A DNA stretch of 64,000 bases from Saccharum officinarum (Eukaryota > Streptophyta > Magnoliopsida > Poales > Poaceae). Below, one piece after another: positions 10,411-23,450 of the stretch (the stretch's first letter is position 1; each line of letters starts with the position of its first letter). The position numbers and the translations under genes are program-made. The stretch is from assembly GCA_020631735.1 (NCBI GenBank), contig CM036179.1, positions 25,845,063 to 25,909,062 of the forward strand, written 5' to 3'. The notes beneath the pieces were generated by a model. It worked only from the letters and a program-made list of their open reading frames with translations. It was not told the DNA's origin and searched no databases.

Positions 10411-12727
10411 TGAAAGTCCCTAGTTTGGTTTTGGCTAATTGATGAAACCTAGGACTAACCTTTGTATCTAAGTGGATGATTTAGATAAAGGTGGTCATTG
10501 CATATCAGACATGACATTGACTCATGTGACCAAGATGATGAAGACCAAGATGAGGCTTGGCTCGATGGACCGGTTGTGAAGGTGAAGGGCAAGTCAAGGC
10601 TTCGAAGCAAAGGACCATGCGATGGTGAAGCTTGAGCAAGACTTAGCGCCGACGGACCGATGCAACGGTGAAGAGCAAGTGAAGTCAAGGTCGATGGATC
10701 GAGATGGTCATGTGATGATATGAAGTGGATCATATCATTTGGAGAAACAAAATGGGCTCAAGGCAAAGGTATAACCATATGGCCATTTTGTTTTACACTC
10801 AAGACACCATAGATGGTGTGAGTGGTTTAGGATCGATAGCCGAACTATTAAGAGGGGAAGTCTTATCGGTTATTCGATGCACGGGTTCCACTAGGTGAAT
10901 TCATGAAGTGCATTGCATGTAGGGCCTAGTGAGCTAATTGGAAAACCTTTGAAAATGATTGAGAAAAAGCTAACACACAAGCACATGGAGATGTACACTT
11001 GATGGTGTTGGCACATTTGCAAAGGTGGCGTTGGTCGCGCTGTGGTTTGCGGGTAGAGAGGGGTTTGGGTTCCTCTCTCCTCCCGCCAAGCGTGTGAGCG
11101 CGGGATTCAGGCGATTTCGGGGAAATGAAATGCCTATTTTCCACTACGCCGAAAGTTGGAAAAGAAACGGAGGCGAACGGGGTCACTGAGGTGACCGGAC
11201 GCTGCACCGGACGCGGTCACGGTGTGACCGAACGCGTCCGGTCAGTACAGCGTGGTATCGGGCGCGCGGGCTAGGGTTTGCAACCGGCGTGTTCGGTCAC
11301 TCGCGGGACCGGTGCGTCCGGTCAAGTGCCCAGAAGGAACTGCGGTTCGCAAGGACGATCGGACGCGGGGCGCGTCCGGTCACACGCGATCGGATGCGTC
11401 CGGTCGTCGAGGGAGCTTACTGGACTCCGACCGGACGCTGGCACTGTCGCGTCCGGTCGTTGCGAGAAGCGCGTCCGGTCGTTGTTTTGCGGGCGCGGGT
11501 GCTGTGCGGATCGGCGCGTCCGGTCGTTGCGAGGAGCGCGTCCGGTCGTTGCTTCGCGCGTGCGGTGCTGTGCGACCGGCGCGTCCGGTCGGTTGAGCAG
11601 CGCGTCCGGTCATAGCGTTTGACCGTTGGCACGCAGTGACCGTTGGAGGATCTAACGGTCGCATTTGAAATTTGAGGGACACGTGGACGTCGCAGGGCGA
11701 CCGGACGCGGTTGAGCGCGTCCGGTCAGTTTCGACCGGCGCGTCCGGTCGTCCGAAAAAACGGTCAGTGGAGTGGCAACGGCTCTATTTGTTTGGGGTGC
11801 TTATAAATACTCGTTGGCCGGCCCTTGGGAGGTAACTTGGCATTTCTAACACTCTTGTGCATCCTTTGAGCTAGAGCTACTCCTCCCACTCATCTCTCTT
11901 GCTTGATTGCAAATCAAAAGTGAGATTGAGTGATCCCAAAGTGCATTGCATAGCTTGAGGGCATCTAGTGGCACTTGTGGGTGGTTTAGCCGGTGGATTT
12001 CTTGTTACTCTTGGAGAGTACCGCTCCTAGCCGGCTTGGAGATTGTTGGAGGCGTTGGCAAGAGAAGGTGATTGTTCTTGGCCACCTCCGGTTGTTTGTA
12101 AGAGGTTCTTGTGCTTTCCTCGGCGGGACGCCAAAAGCAACTCTATTGGATTGCGCGTGTCATTGAGTTACCTCACTTGAGAGTGGTGTCTTGCGGTGCC
12201 TTGCGGGGCGTGCCTTGAGGGGCAAGTGACTTGAGGGTCACACCGAGGAACCATCTAAGTGTTGGTCGACACAACCGGTGACGTAGCTTGTCGGTGCACA
12301 AGTGAACACCGGGTGAACAAAAATATTGTGTTTCTTGTCTCCCGGTGATTGGTCTACATATTGTGTTGTTGTCAATATTAATTGATTGTATATCATCTTG
12401 GTGATTGGCAACATCTTCACTCCACCGTCGGTATAAGATTCACAATCCTCTCTCTCGCATTTACTTTTACTAGATTATCTTGTGTAGCTCTAGTGGTAGC
12501 CTTTTCTAGTAGTTGTTAGCTTGCTCACTAGTGTAAGTTAGTGACTTAGCACTTGTGTGAACTAGAGATCATAATCTACTAGACTTGTGGATAGGAGGCT
12601 TGCATCACAACCTTTGGCTAAGCAAAACTCGCTTTACGCCGTTTGTTATTCTAACAAGTTTGCTTAGTGGTGCTTGTAGAATTTTTTATAGGCTATTCAC
12701 CCCCCTCTAGCCATCTAGGACCTTACA
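10411..12727 (+). repeat. Copia 5' LTR
   Basis: It starts TGAAAGTCCC and ends ACCTTACA, followed by the PBS. It includes the CGCGTCCGGTC array (about 11190-11755) and a TATA box at 11802-11809. It differs from the 3' LTR by scattered substitutions and small indels, for example near 10507, 10780, 10814, 10887, 11083 and 11834. Confidence 0.95.
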
Positions 12728-12729
12728 AG

Positions 12730-12741
12730 TGGTATCGGAGC
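12730..12741 (+). other. Copia primer-binding site (initiator Met tRNA type)
   Basis: TGGTATCGGAGC starts two bases after the LTR end. It is close to the TGGTATCAGAGC complementary to plant initiator methionine tRNA that most copia elements use; there is one A-to-G difference. Confidence 0.85.
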
Positions 12742-12787
12742 CGTGGTCACCGTTTTAATCAAGGCTTAACATCCTTCGGTGTGAAAA

Positions 12788-14829
12788 ATGGCTCAAATTG
12801 TGTTCAATCATGTTGGGGCAAGCCACCGTTCTTTGATGGTGTTAGTTCTTTTGCTCATTGGAAGAGAAAAATGACAATGTACCTTGGTTCTATTCATGAG
12901 AGAGTATTGCAAGTCACCGAGAATGATTTTGCTATCATTGATCCCGATCATCTCACCGATGAAGATAGAGCAAATAGAACATGCAATAGAATGGCTCTCA
13001 ATACACTTTACAATAATATTGACACAAAAGTATTTGAGGGCATCAAGGATTTGGAATTGGCAAATGAAGTGTGGACAAGGTTAAGTGAAACATATGAGGG
13101 CACTAAGGTTGTAAAGAGTGCCAAGCTATATGGGCTCAAGAGTGAGTTTGAGAACTTCAAGAAAAAGGATGATGAAACAATCATTGAAATGTTTCATAGA
13201 TTGCAAGTGATAGTCAATGATCTCAAGAGCTTAGGGCACAAAACTCAAGATCAAGATTTTTGCCACAAGTTCTTGTTGAGCTTACCTAAAAGATTCAAGA
13301 TGTTGATCATGATGCTACAAAGAGATGGGCTTGAAACAATGAAGCCCAATGATTTGCTTGGAGAGGTATTGACCTTTGACAAGTATGATCAAGATGTTGA
13401 TGAGAAGAAGGATGAAAAGAAGAAGAAGACCGTGGCATTCAAGGCCACCTCCTCAAAGGGCAAAGCTTCAATTCAAGAAGAAGATGACAGCGAAGAAGAT
13501 GAAGAATTGGAAGTTGATGATGAGGCACTTGCTCTAGTTGTCAAAAACATTGGCAAAATGTTTATCAAAAGAAGAGGCTTCAAAAAGAGAAATGACAATT
13601 TCAAGAGCAATGAGCAACAAAGGAAGTGCTTCAATTGTGATAGCACCGAACATCTTCAAGCCGAATGTCCCTATGACAAGAAGAAGAACAACAAGAGGGG
13701 CAAGTTTGAGAAGAAGAAGAGAGAGGCCAAGATGACATTCAAGAAAGGCAAAAATGGTGCCTATGTGATCACTTGGGAAAGTGATGATGAGGAAGAAGAA
13801 GAAGAATCATCCAACAAGGCTTTTGCTTCCATTGCTATCAACAAGAAGCCATCACTATTTGATTCATCCTCTTCATGCTTCATGGCTAAAGAAGCTAAGG
13901 TATTATATGATGAGAGTGATGATGAAAGTGAAATGGAATATGCTCATGATAGTGATAATGATAATGAAAATGATGATGATGAACCAACTAAAGAACAACT
14001 ATATGACTTGATGCAACAAACTAGAGACATAGCTATTGCCAAGAACAAGGAGTGTAAGAAGCTTTCAATGAAAGTAGCAATACTTGAGAAAGTTCTTAGT
14101 GAGCTTAAGACCACTCATGAGAGTCTAGTGGAAGACCATGAGGATCTTGGTAAGGCTCATTTCAAGCTTGAAAAGGCTCACTCATTGCTACTTGAGCAAC
14201 AAGAAAAGAAGGAGGTTGTTGTATCATGTGATATAGGTGTTACATGTGATATAATTGATGAATCCTTTAATGAACCTATCATCATGTCAAATGCTAACCC
14301 TTCTTGTAGCTCTTCATCCACCACCACCAACTCTACCTCTACTACTAGTGATGGTTTCACTTGTGATGCCTCACTAATGGTTGAGAATGAGACTCTCAAG
14401 AGAGAGGTGGATGAGCTCACTCACGCCCTAGGCAAGGCCTATGGTGGTGAGGCCCGCTTGCTTAAGTGCTTGGGTAGCCAAAGGTTCTCTCTTAACAAAG
14501 AGGGATTGGGCTACAACCCCAAGAAAGGCAAGTCGGCCTTTGCAACTCCAAAGCCTAGCTTTGTGAAGGGCAATGGTCGGTTTTGCAATAGATGCAAGCA
14601 AGTTGGGCACCTAGAGCATAATTGCAATAAAAAGAACCAAAGCAAGAACCTTGTTAATGCTATACCTTTTGATTCTTGCTATGTGCTTACCAAGGGTGTG
14701 AAGGGTGTGCAAGCTAAGTTTGTTGGTACACCAATTGTGGGCCCAAAGAAGAAGGCTATTTGGGTACCAAAGAGCTTAGTTACTAACCTACAAGGACCCA
14801 AGCAAAAATGGGTACCTAAGCTTCATTGA
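12788..14829 (+). pseudogene. Copia gag polyprotein with two CCHC zinc knuckles
   Basis: Gag forms the virus-like particle and packages element RNA. The likely start is the ATG at 12788 (MAQIVFNH...). The conserved body (PPFFDGVSSFAHWKRKM..., a UBN2-type gag core) lies in another frame from about 12816, so one base has been lost or gained near 12815. Downstream come acidic and lysine-rich linkers, a first zinc knuckle CFNCDSTEHLQAEC (about 13627-13668), an acidic stretch, a coiled-coil-like segment (about 14000-14200) and a second knuckle CNRCKQVGHLEHNC (about 14584-14625). The frame ends with TGA at 14827. The protease frame follows in a different phase after a short gap, as in elements that express pol by recoding or from a separate message. 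Two knuckles and great length fit SIRE/Maximus. Confidence 0.88.
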
Positions 14830-14840
14830 TTTGCTTGTAG

Positions 14841-16606
14841 GTCAATTACAAAGCCGGAGGAAGGCATTGGATTATTGATAGTGGGTGCACTCAACACATG
14901 ACCGGTACATCAAGAATGTTTGATTCATTCAATGACAATGATAGTGGTGTTGATTCTATCACATTTGGCAATAACAAGAAAGGCAAGGTTATTGGCTTGG
15001 GCAAGATTGCAATATCAAATGATATGAGTATCTCCAATGTGTTGCTAGTTGAAAGTTTGGATTTCAATCTTCTATCCGTGGCACAAATATGTGATCTAGG
15101 CTACAAATGCATCTTTGGGGTTGATGATGTGGAAGTTATTAGTGTGGATGGTTCAAATGTGGCATTCAAGGGCTTTAGATATGAGAATCTCTACCTAGTT
15201 GACTTCAATGCTAGAGAAACTTCTTTGACAACTTGCTTAGTCTCCAAATCAAGCATGGGTTGGCTTTGGCATAGAAGGCTTGGTCATGTTGGCATGAAAC
15301 AATTGAAGAAGCTTACAACTCACAATCTTGTCAATGGTTTGAAAGATGTTGAATTTGAGAAGAATAAGCTTTGTAGTGCATGTCAAGCCGGGAAGCAAGT
15401 TGGAAGCTCACATCCAAAGAAGAGTACAATGAGCACATGCAAAGCATTTGAGTTGATGCACATGGATCTATTTGGACCAACAACATATACAAGCATAGGC
15501 GGCAACAAGTATGGCTTTGTCATAGTGGATGACTTCACAAGATTCACATGGGTATTCTTTCTTAGTGACAAAAGTGAAGTGTTTGACACCTTCAAGACAT
15601 TTCTCACTAGAGTTCACAATGAGTTTGAGATTAGAATCAAGAAAGTGAGAAGTGACAATGGAAGTGAGTTCAAGAATACAAGAATTGAAGAACTTTGTGA
15701 TCATTATGGTATTGGACATCAATTCTCGGCCAAGTACACTCCACAATCAAATGGCCTAGTTGAGAGGAAGAATAGAACATTGCTTGATATGGCTAGATCA
15801 ATGCTTCATGAGTACAATGTGAGTCAATCATTTTGGGATGAAGCAATCAATACCGCTTGCTACTACATCAATAGACTATATTGTCATCCATTGCTAGAGA
15901 AGACCCCATATGAGTTACTTCATGGAAGAAAGCCCAATATTTCTTACTTTAGGGTGTTTGGTTGCAAATGCTATATCTTGAAGAAGGCACTAGATTGGGG
16001 AAGTTTGACAAGAGATGTGATGAGGGGTTCCTACTTGGTTATTCAACTACAAGCAAAGCTTATAGAGTTTGGAACAACTCAAGTGGCATTCTAGAAGAAG
16101 TCCATGATGTGCAATTTGATGAAACCAATGGGTCACAAGATGAAGAAGAGAATCTAGATGATGTTGGTGGAACTCAATTGGTGGAAGCAATGAAGAACAT
16201 GGACATTGGGGACATTAGAGCAAAGCAAGTAATTGATATTCAAGATGATGATAAAGATCAAGTGCTCAATTCACCATTCAAGCTAGTTAGTGACTCTCAA
16301 GTGCAAAATTATGGTGCTAGTTCTTCTCATCGAGATACATCAAGTGATCAACCAAGCTCAAGCAATCAAGTGCAAGTACTCCAACCACAACATGTTGCAA
16401 GAGATCACCCCATTAATAGTGTTATTGGTGATATTAGAAGTGGTGTGCAAACAAGATCAAGATTGACTATGTTTTGTGAGCATGCATCATTTGTGTCAAC
16501 CATAGAACCAAAGAAGATAGAAGAAGCTTTGAGGGATGCCGATTGGATCATGGCTATGCAAGAAGAGCTTAACAATTTCACAAGAAATGATGTTTGGGAA
16601 TGGTAG
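14841..16606 (+). pseudogene. Copia pol, N-terminal half: aspartic protease and integrase
   Basis: The frame opens just after a TAG and soon shows the protease active site (WIIDSGCTQHM, about 14859-14891). The integrase follows: zinc-binding region HRRLGHVGMKQL...CSACQAGKQ (about 15270-15400), then the catalytic D,D,E residues in MDLFGP (about 15462), RSDNGSEF (about 15648) and SNGLVERKN (about 15748). A one-base loss near 15985 shifts the frame. The linker (GTRLGKFDKRCDEGFLLGYS) continues in the next frame to 16606. There a second one-base loss near 16600 (in the motif normally read as WELVERP) separates it from the reverse transcriptase. Confidence 0.88.
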
Positions 16607-18039
16607 AAAGGCCAAATGACTACAATGTGATTGGAACCAAGTGGGTGTTTAAAAACAAGCAAGATCAAGATGGCATTGTAGTGAGAAACAAAGCAAGACT
16701 AGTTGCTCAAGGTTACACTCAAGTAGAAGGTCTTGACTATGATGAGACATATGCTCCCGTGGCAAGATTGGAGGCAATAAGGATTCTATTGGCTTATGCT
16801 TGTGCACACAACATCAAACTATATCAAATGGATGTCAAAAGTGCATTTCTCAATGGGATCATCAATGAGTTAGTCTTTGTTGAGCAACCTCCCGGATTTG
16901 AAGATGACAAGAAACCCAACCATGTCTACAAGTTGAAGAAGGCTTTATATGGCTTAAAGCAAGCACCTAGAGCATGGTATGAGAGGCTAAGGGATTTCCT
17001 TCTCTCTAAGGGATTCAAAATGGGCAAGGTTGATACTACTCTATTCACCAAGAAGATTGGAAATGATCTATTCATAGTGCAAATATATGTTGATGACATC
17101 ATCTTTGGATCAACCGATCAAGCTTATTGTGAAGAATTTGGTGCTATGATGGCCAAAGAGTTTGAAATGTCTATGATTGGTGAACTTAGCTACTTCCTTG
17201 GTCTCCAAGTCAAGCAATTGAAGAATGGGACATTTGTGAGTCAAGGGAAATACATAAGGGACATGTTGAAGAAGTTTGGAATGCAAGATGCAAAGCCAAT
17301 TTCAACTCCAATGGGTACAAATGGCAATTTGGATAGTGATTTTGATGGCAAAATGGTGAATCAAAAGGAATATCGGTCTTTGATTGGAAGTCTACTCTAT
17401 GTCACCGCATCAAGGCCGGATGTCATGTTTAGTGTTTGCATGTGTGCTAGATATCAAGCCTCACCTAGAGAGAGTCATCTCACGGCCGCAAAGAGAATAT
17501 TGAGGTACTTGAAGCAAACAAGAGATGTTGGACTATGGTATCCCAAAGGGTCAAAGTTTGAATTAATTGGATATTCGGACTCCGACTATGGGGGTTGCAA
17601 GATCAATAGAAAGAGCACAAGTGGCACATGTCAATTACTTGGAAGATCACTTGTGTCATGGTCCTCAAAGAAACAAAATAGTGTGGCAATCTCTACCGCC
17701 GAAGCCGAATATGTGAGTGCGGGGAGTTGTTGTGCACAATTGCTATGGATGAAATCAACTTTGAAGGATTATGGCCTCAACTTCAAGAATGTGCCGTTGC
17801 TATGTGATAATGAGAGTGCAATCAAGATGATACAAAACCCGGTTCAACATGGAAGAACAAAGCATATTGACATAAGACATCATTTCATTAGAGATCATCA
17901 ACAAAAGGGAGATATTGCCATTGAAAGTGTTGGCACCGATGATCAACTTGCCGATATTCTCACTAAGCCACTTGATGAAAAGAGGTTTTGCAAGCTAAGG
18001 AATGAATTGAACATTCTTGATTTCTCAAACATGAGTTGA
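16594..18039 (+). pseudogene. Copia pol, C-terminal half: reverse transcriptase and RNase H (right copy)
   Basis: This is one uninterrupted frame of 481 residues. Reverse transcriptase motifs include ARLVAQGYTQ, QMDVKSAFLNG, LKQAPRAWY and YVDDIIFGS. RNase H motifs include GYSDSDYGG, STAEAEYVS, LLCDNESAIKM and LADILTKPL. It ends with a TGA at 18037. It is intact within itself but separated from the rest of pol by frameshifts. It is nearly identical to 1-1413, which carries an extra one-base deletion. Confidence 0.95.
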
Positions 18040-19226
18040 ATGCACCCCACCCACTTATTGACATGCCTCTCCTTCGACATTGCAAGGTAAAATTGATTGA
18101 CATGTCTTTCATCCTATGCTAAGGACTTGATAGAGCATGTAGACATAATAAGTGGTACGCATAAGCATTCATGATAAATCAAATGAATTTGATGGATATA
18201 TGTTACCACTATTGCTTCTCTGCTTATTTTGATCTAGTGGTGGCATATGACATGTTTGTGAGCTTGTAAACCTAGTGTTGAATCTAGAAGATTTGCTATA
18301 AGTGTTTAATTCAACATAGGCAAGATAACCCTTATTTTGAGGAGTGAAGAAGCTTGTCTTTGGTTCAAATCGAATTAAATATCTTTGGCAAGTATTCTAG
18401 GTTAAACCAAATTTGATAAATTTTTTAACCTTACATGTGGTATCGAATTAATTTCAATCTACTCCATCAAACACTTTTCCTTCTCTCCACAATTTGATCC
18501 CCTTTTTGGGTAAGTTGTTGACAAAGGGGGAGAGAAAAAGATGATTCAACTTGATAAAGGGGTAAATAAAATTTATGATGAGAAAAAGATGATTCAACTT
18601 GATAAAGGAATTTGTTGATGCACACATGTAGGGGGAGCAAGCTCATAAACAAAGTTGTTGCATTTGTTTGTGCATTCTCATATGACTTGCTTATTGCACA
18701 TGTATTTAAATTCAATATACATGCTTGTGTGGTGCAATGCTAGTATAGAAATTGGATGATGAAATGATCTACTAGCATGCATAGGAATAGTTTACATGTG
18801 GTATCTAGACTTGCCTAAAGCTTTACAAGTGGTTAGCTTTACAAGTGGTCCAAGAACCTTTACATATAATGTTGATCTCACGGGGTTCTTGAGTTTTGAT
18901 GGATGTCTAGTTACTTCATGATGCTAAGGATGGTGTAAAAGGCAACTCCGATTGGTATCACGCTTCAAAGGTCCATTTCTTACACCATAGCATCATTTTG
19001 GTAGAATTACTCTCCCAACATTTCTATCCATGCATATGTGCAAAGCTTTCAATCCAAACTCTATGCACATATGTAGGGGGAGCTAATGCTACCAAAACCA
19101 AGCTTGTGATAATTGTCAAAACTTTACTTATGAGCAAAATGATTGGACAAGTATGACAAGTTTAAAACTTTTATTATCAAAATCATCTTTGTGAGGGTTG
19201 TCATCAATTACCAGAAAGGGGGAGAT
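18040..19226 (+). other. Copia 3' untranslated region with polypurine tract (right copy)
   Basis: This is non-coding, AT-rich sequence matching 1414-2598. The polypurine tract AGAAAGGGGGAGAT at 19213-19226 abuts the 3' LTR. Additional G-rich purine runs near 18525 and 18630 resemble internal polypurine tracts. Confidence 0.8.
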
Positions 19227-21546
19227 TGAAGGTCCCTAGTTTGGTTTTGGCTAATTGATGAAACCTAGGACTAACCTTTGTATCTAAGTGGATGATTTAG
19301 ATAAAGGTGGTCATTGCATATGAGACATGACATTGACTCATATGACCAAGGTGGTGAAGACCAAGATGAGGCTTGGCTCGATGGACCGGTTGTGAAGGTG
19401 AAGGGCAAGTCGAGGCTTCGAAGCAAAGGACCATGCGATGGTGAAGCTTGAGCAAGACTTAGCGCCGACGGACCGATGCAACGGTGAAGAGCAAGTGAAG
19501 TCAAGGTCGATGGATCGAGACGGTCATGTGATGATATGAAGTGGATCATATCATTTGGAGAAACAAAATGGGCTCAAGGCAAAGGTATAACCATAGGGCC
19601 ATTTTGTTTTACACTCAAGACACCATAGAGGGTGTGAGTGGTTTAGGATCGATAGCCGAACTATTAAGAGGGGAAGTCTTATCGGTTATTCGATGCACGG
19701 GTGCCACTAGGTGAATTCATGAAGTGCATTGCATGTAGGGCCTAGTGAGCTAATTGGAAAACCTTTGAAAATGATTGAGAAAAAGCTAACACACAAGCAC
19801 ATGGAGATGTACACTTGATGGTGTTGGCACATTTGCAAAGGTGGCGTTGGTCGCGCTATGGTTTGCGGGTAGAGAGGGGTTTGGGTTCCTCTCTCCCTCC
19901 CGCCGAGCGTGTGAGCGCGGGATTCAGGCGATTTCGGGGAAATGAAATGTCTATTTTCCACTACGCCAAAAGTCGGAAAAGAAACGGAGGCGAACGGGGT
20001 CACTGAGGTGACCGGACGCTGCACCGGACGCGGTCACGGTGTGACCGGACGTGTCCGGTCAGTACAGCGCGGTATCGGGCACGCGGGCTAGGGTTTGCAA
20101 CCGGCGCGTCCGGTCACTCGCGGGACCGGCGCGTCCGGTCAAGTGCCCAGAAAGAACTGCGGTTCGCAAGGACGATCGAACGCGGGGTGCGTCCGGTCAC
20201 ACGCGATTGGACGCGTCCGGTCGTCGAGGGAGCTTACTGGACTCCGACCAGACGCTGGCACTGTCGCGTCCGGTCGTTGCGAGGAGCGCGTCCGGTCGTT
20301 GTTTCGCGGGCGCGGGTGCTGTGCGGATCGGCGCGTCCGGTCGTTGCGAGGAGCGTGTCCGGTCGTTGCTTCGCGCGCACGGTGCTGTGCGACCGGCGCG
20401 TCCGGTCGGTTGAGCAGCGCGTTCGGTCATAGCGTTTGACCGTTGGCGCGCAGTGACCGTTGGAGGTTCTAACGATCGCATTCGAAATTTGAGGGACACG
20501 TGGACGTCGCAGGGCGACCGGACGCGGTTGAGCGCGTCCGGTCAGTTTCGACCGGCGCGTCCGGTCGTCCCGAAAAAACGGTCAGTGGAGTGGCAACGGC
20601 TCTATTTGTTTGGGGTGCTTATAAATACTCGTTGGCCGGCCCTTGGGGAGGTCTCTTGGCATTTCTAACACTCTTGTGCATCCTTTGAGCTAGAGCTACT
20701 CCTCCCACTCATCTCTCTTGCTTGATTGCAAATCAAAAGTGAGATTGAGTGATCCCAAAGTGCATTGCATAGCTTGAGGGCATCTAGTGGCACTTGTGGG
20801 TGGTTTAGCCGGTGGATTTCTTGTTACTCTTGGAGAGTACCGCTCCTAGCCGGCTTGGAGATTGTTGGAGGCGTTGGCAAGAGAAGGTGATTGTTTTTGG
20901 CCACCTCCGGTTGTTTGTAAGAGGTTCTTGTGCTTTCCTCGGCGGGACGCCAAAAGCAACTCTATTGGATTGCGCGTGTCATTGAGTTACCTCACTTGAG
21001 AGTGGTGTCTTACGGTGCCTTGCGGGGCATGCCTTGAGGGGCAAGTGACTTGAGGGTCACACCGAGGAACCATCTAAGTGTTGGTCGACACAACCGGTGA
21101 CGTAGCTTGTCGGTGCACAAGTGAACACCGGGTGAACAAAAATTTTGTGTCTCTTGTCTCCCGGTGATTGGTCTACATATTGTGTTGTTGTCAATATTAA
21201 TTGATTGTATATCATCTTGGTGATTGGCAACATCTTTACTCCACCGTCGGTATAAGTTTCACAATCCTCTCTCTCGCATTTACTTTTACTAGATTATCTT
21301 GTGTAGCTCTAGTGGTAGCCTTTCTAGTAGTTGTTAGCTTGCTCACTAGTGTAAGTTAGTGACTTAGCACTTGTGTGAACTAGAGATCATAATCTACTAG
21401 ACTTGTGGATAGGAGGCTTGCATCACAACCTTTGGCTAAGCAAAACTCGCTTTACGCCGTTTGTTATTCTAACAAGTTTGCTTAGTGGTGCTTGTAGAAT
21501 TTTTTATAGGCTATTCACCCCCCCTCTAGCCATCTAGGACCTTACA
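19227..21546 (+). repeat. Copia 3' LTR (right copy)
   Basis: It starts TGAAGGTCCC and ends ACCTTACA. It contains the CpG-rich array of CGCGTCCGGTC units (about 20010-20575) and a TATA box at 20620-20627. The downstream flank CCTATGCGCC lies within the pol gene of a Tat element, just ahead of its archaeal-type RNase H. Confidence 0.95.
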
Positions 21547-23450
21547 CCTATGCGCCGTGAAAAGCTATCAAGTCACAGGTATTAGCAGATTTCCTAGCTG
21601 AGTGGACTGACACACAACTCCCCCTGCATAGCTTCAGGCGGAGCTGTGGACCATGTACTTCGATGGGTCATTAATGAAAACGGGTGCAGGCGCGGGCTTG
21701 CTCTTCGTCTCGCCCCTCGGGATTCACATGCGCTACGTCGTTCGACTTCATTTCCCTGCGTCTAACAACGTCGCCGAGTACGAGGCACTCGTCACGGGGT
21801 TGAGAATCGCCGTCGAGCTCGGGGTCTGACACCTTGACGTCCGAGGCGACTCCCAACTCGTGATCGATCAAGTCATGAAGAGCTCGAGCTGCTGTGACCC
21901 CAAGATGGAAGCCTACTGCCAAGAAGTACGGCGCCTTGAGGACAAGTTTTACGGCCTCGAGCTCAACCACATCGCACACAGGTATAATGAGGCCGCTGAT
22001 GAACTAGCAAAAAATCGCGTCCAGTCGAGCCACGGTTCCACCGGACGTCTTCGCGAAAGACCTTCAGCACCCATCCGTCGACCTCAGGCCAGACGGGGGG
22101 GTCGACGGGGCGTCGCTCGACCCTCCACCTGAGGCAGAAGCCCCCTCGACCGAGGCTGAAGCCATGCAGGTGGAAGACCTAACGCCACCGTCTGACCTCG
22201 AGCCTGACTGGCGCATCCCGTACCTCGACTACCTCGGCCAAGGGGACCTCCCCTCGGATAAGACTGAGGCTCGACAGATCGCACGCCGGGCCAAAACTTT
22301 TGTGATCGTGGGCGACAGCAGAGAGCTCTACCACCGTAGCCCTACTGGTATCCTCCAACGTTGCATCACAAAAGAGCAAGGCAGGAATCTGCTCGGCGAT
22401 CTTCACTCGGGGGCTTGCGGTCACCACGCAACACCTCGAACCCTCATCGGAAACACCTTTAGACAAGGATTCTATTGGCCGACCGTGGTCTCCGACGCTG
22501 TCAAGCTAGTACGCTCCTGCGAGGGTTGTCAGTACTATGCGAGACAAACCCATCTTCCGGCACATGCCCTGCAAACTATCCCCATCACATGGTCGTTTGC
22601 CGTTTGGGGGCTCGACCTTGTCGGACCACTGAAAAGAACAACTGGCGGCTTCACTCACCTGCTCGTCGCCATCGACAAATTCTCCAAGTGGGTCGAGGCC
22701 CGCCCTATCACCAGCATCAGGTCCGAGCAAGCTGTGCTCTTCTTCACTGACATTATTCATCGCTTTGGGGTCCCCAACTGTATCATCACAGACAATGGCA
22801 CCCAGTTCACTGGCCGAAAGTTTTTGGATTTCTGCGACAACCATCACATCCGAGTGCTCTGGTCAGTCGTGGCTCATCCAAAAACAAATGGTCAGGTGGA
22901 ACGTGCCAACGGCATGGTCCTACAAGGCCTGAAGCCCAGAATCTTTGACAAATTAAACAAACATGGCAAAAGATGGGCTGTCGAGCTACCCTCGGTCCTG
23001 TGGAGCCTAAGAACAACGCCGAGTTGAGCCACGGGGTTCACTCCATTCTTCTTAGTCTACGGGTCTGAGGCTATGCTACCAACCAATATAGAATACGGAT
23101 CCCCAAGGTTGAAGGCATACAACGAAAGATATAACGACGCCACAAGACAGGACGCCCTCGACCAGCTCGAGGAAGCCCGAGATGTGGCTCTGTTGCATTC
23201 TGCCAGGTACCAGCAGAGTCTCCAACGCTACCACGACAGACACGTCCGCAAGTGTGACCTCAACGTCGGCGACTTGGTGCTACGGCGGAACCAGAACACC
23301 AAGGGACGGCACAAGCTCACACCACCATGGGAAGGGCCGTACATCATCGCAGAAGTACTAAAGCCGGGCACCTACAAGCTATCCAACGAAAAGGGTGAAA
23401 TCCTCACCAACGCTTGGAACATTGAACAGCTACGTCGCTTCTTTCCTTAA
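21547..23450 (+). pseudogene. Tat pol fragment: archaeal-type RNase H and integrase (right copy)
   Basis: The additional RNase H spans about 21651-22010 (YFDGSLMKTGAG, NNVAEYEALVTG, GDSQLVIDQV, NEAADELAK). It is followed by a low-complexity linker and, from about 22164, the integrase: zinc-binding residues HSGACGHH...CEGCQYYARQ, catalytic D in WGLDLVGP, D in ITDNGTQFTG and E in NGQVERANG, and a C-terminal domain ending EQLRRFFP at 23450. Defects are a TGA in RNase H (ELGV-stop-HLDV), a six-A run near 22010 that shifts the frame (five A in the left copy), and a TGA after LRTTPS at 23025. Both stops look like CGA to TGA changes, as expected from deamination of methylated CpG. Otherwise the integrase frame is clean, unlike in the left copy. 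Confidence 0.9.

Larger units (their letters stand above)
10411..21546 (+). mobile_element. Full-length Ty1/copia element, SIRE/Maximus-like, 11.1 kb
   Basis: Two similar LTRs (10411-12727 and 19227-21546) flank a PBS, gag, protease, integrase, reverse transcriptase, RNase H and a polypurine tract, in the copia order with integrase before reverse transcriptase. The 2.3-kb LTRs and the gag of about 680 residues with two zinc knuckles point to the SIRE/Maximus lineage. The LTRs differ at only a modest number of sites, suggesting a recent insertion. At least four one-base frameshifts interrupt the coding region. The five bases outside the LTRs do not match (CCGTG on the left, CCTAT on the right), and the flanks belong to different Tat elements. 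The element may therefore be a recombinant or a misassembly rather than one simple insertion. Confidence 0.92.
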
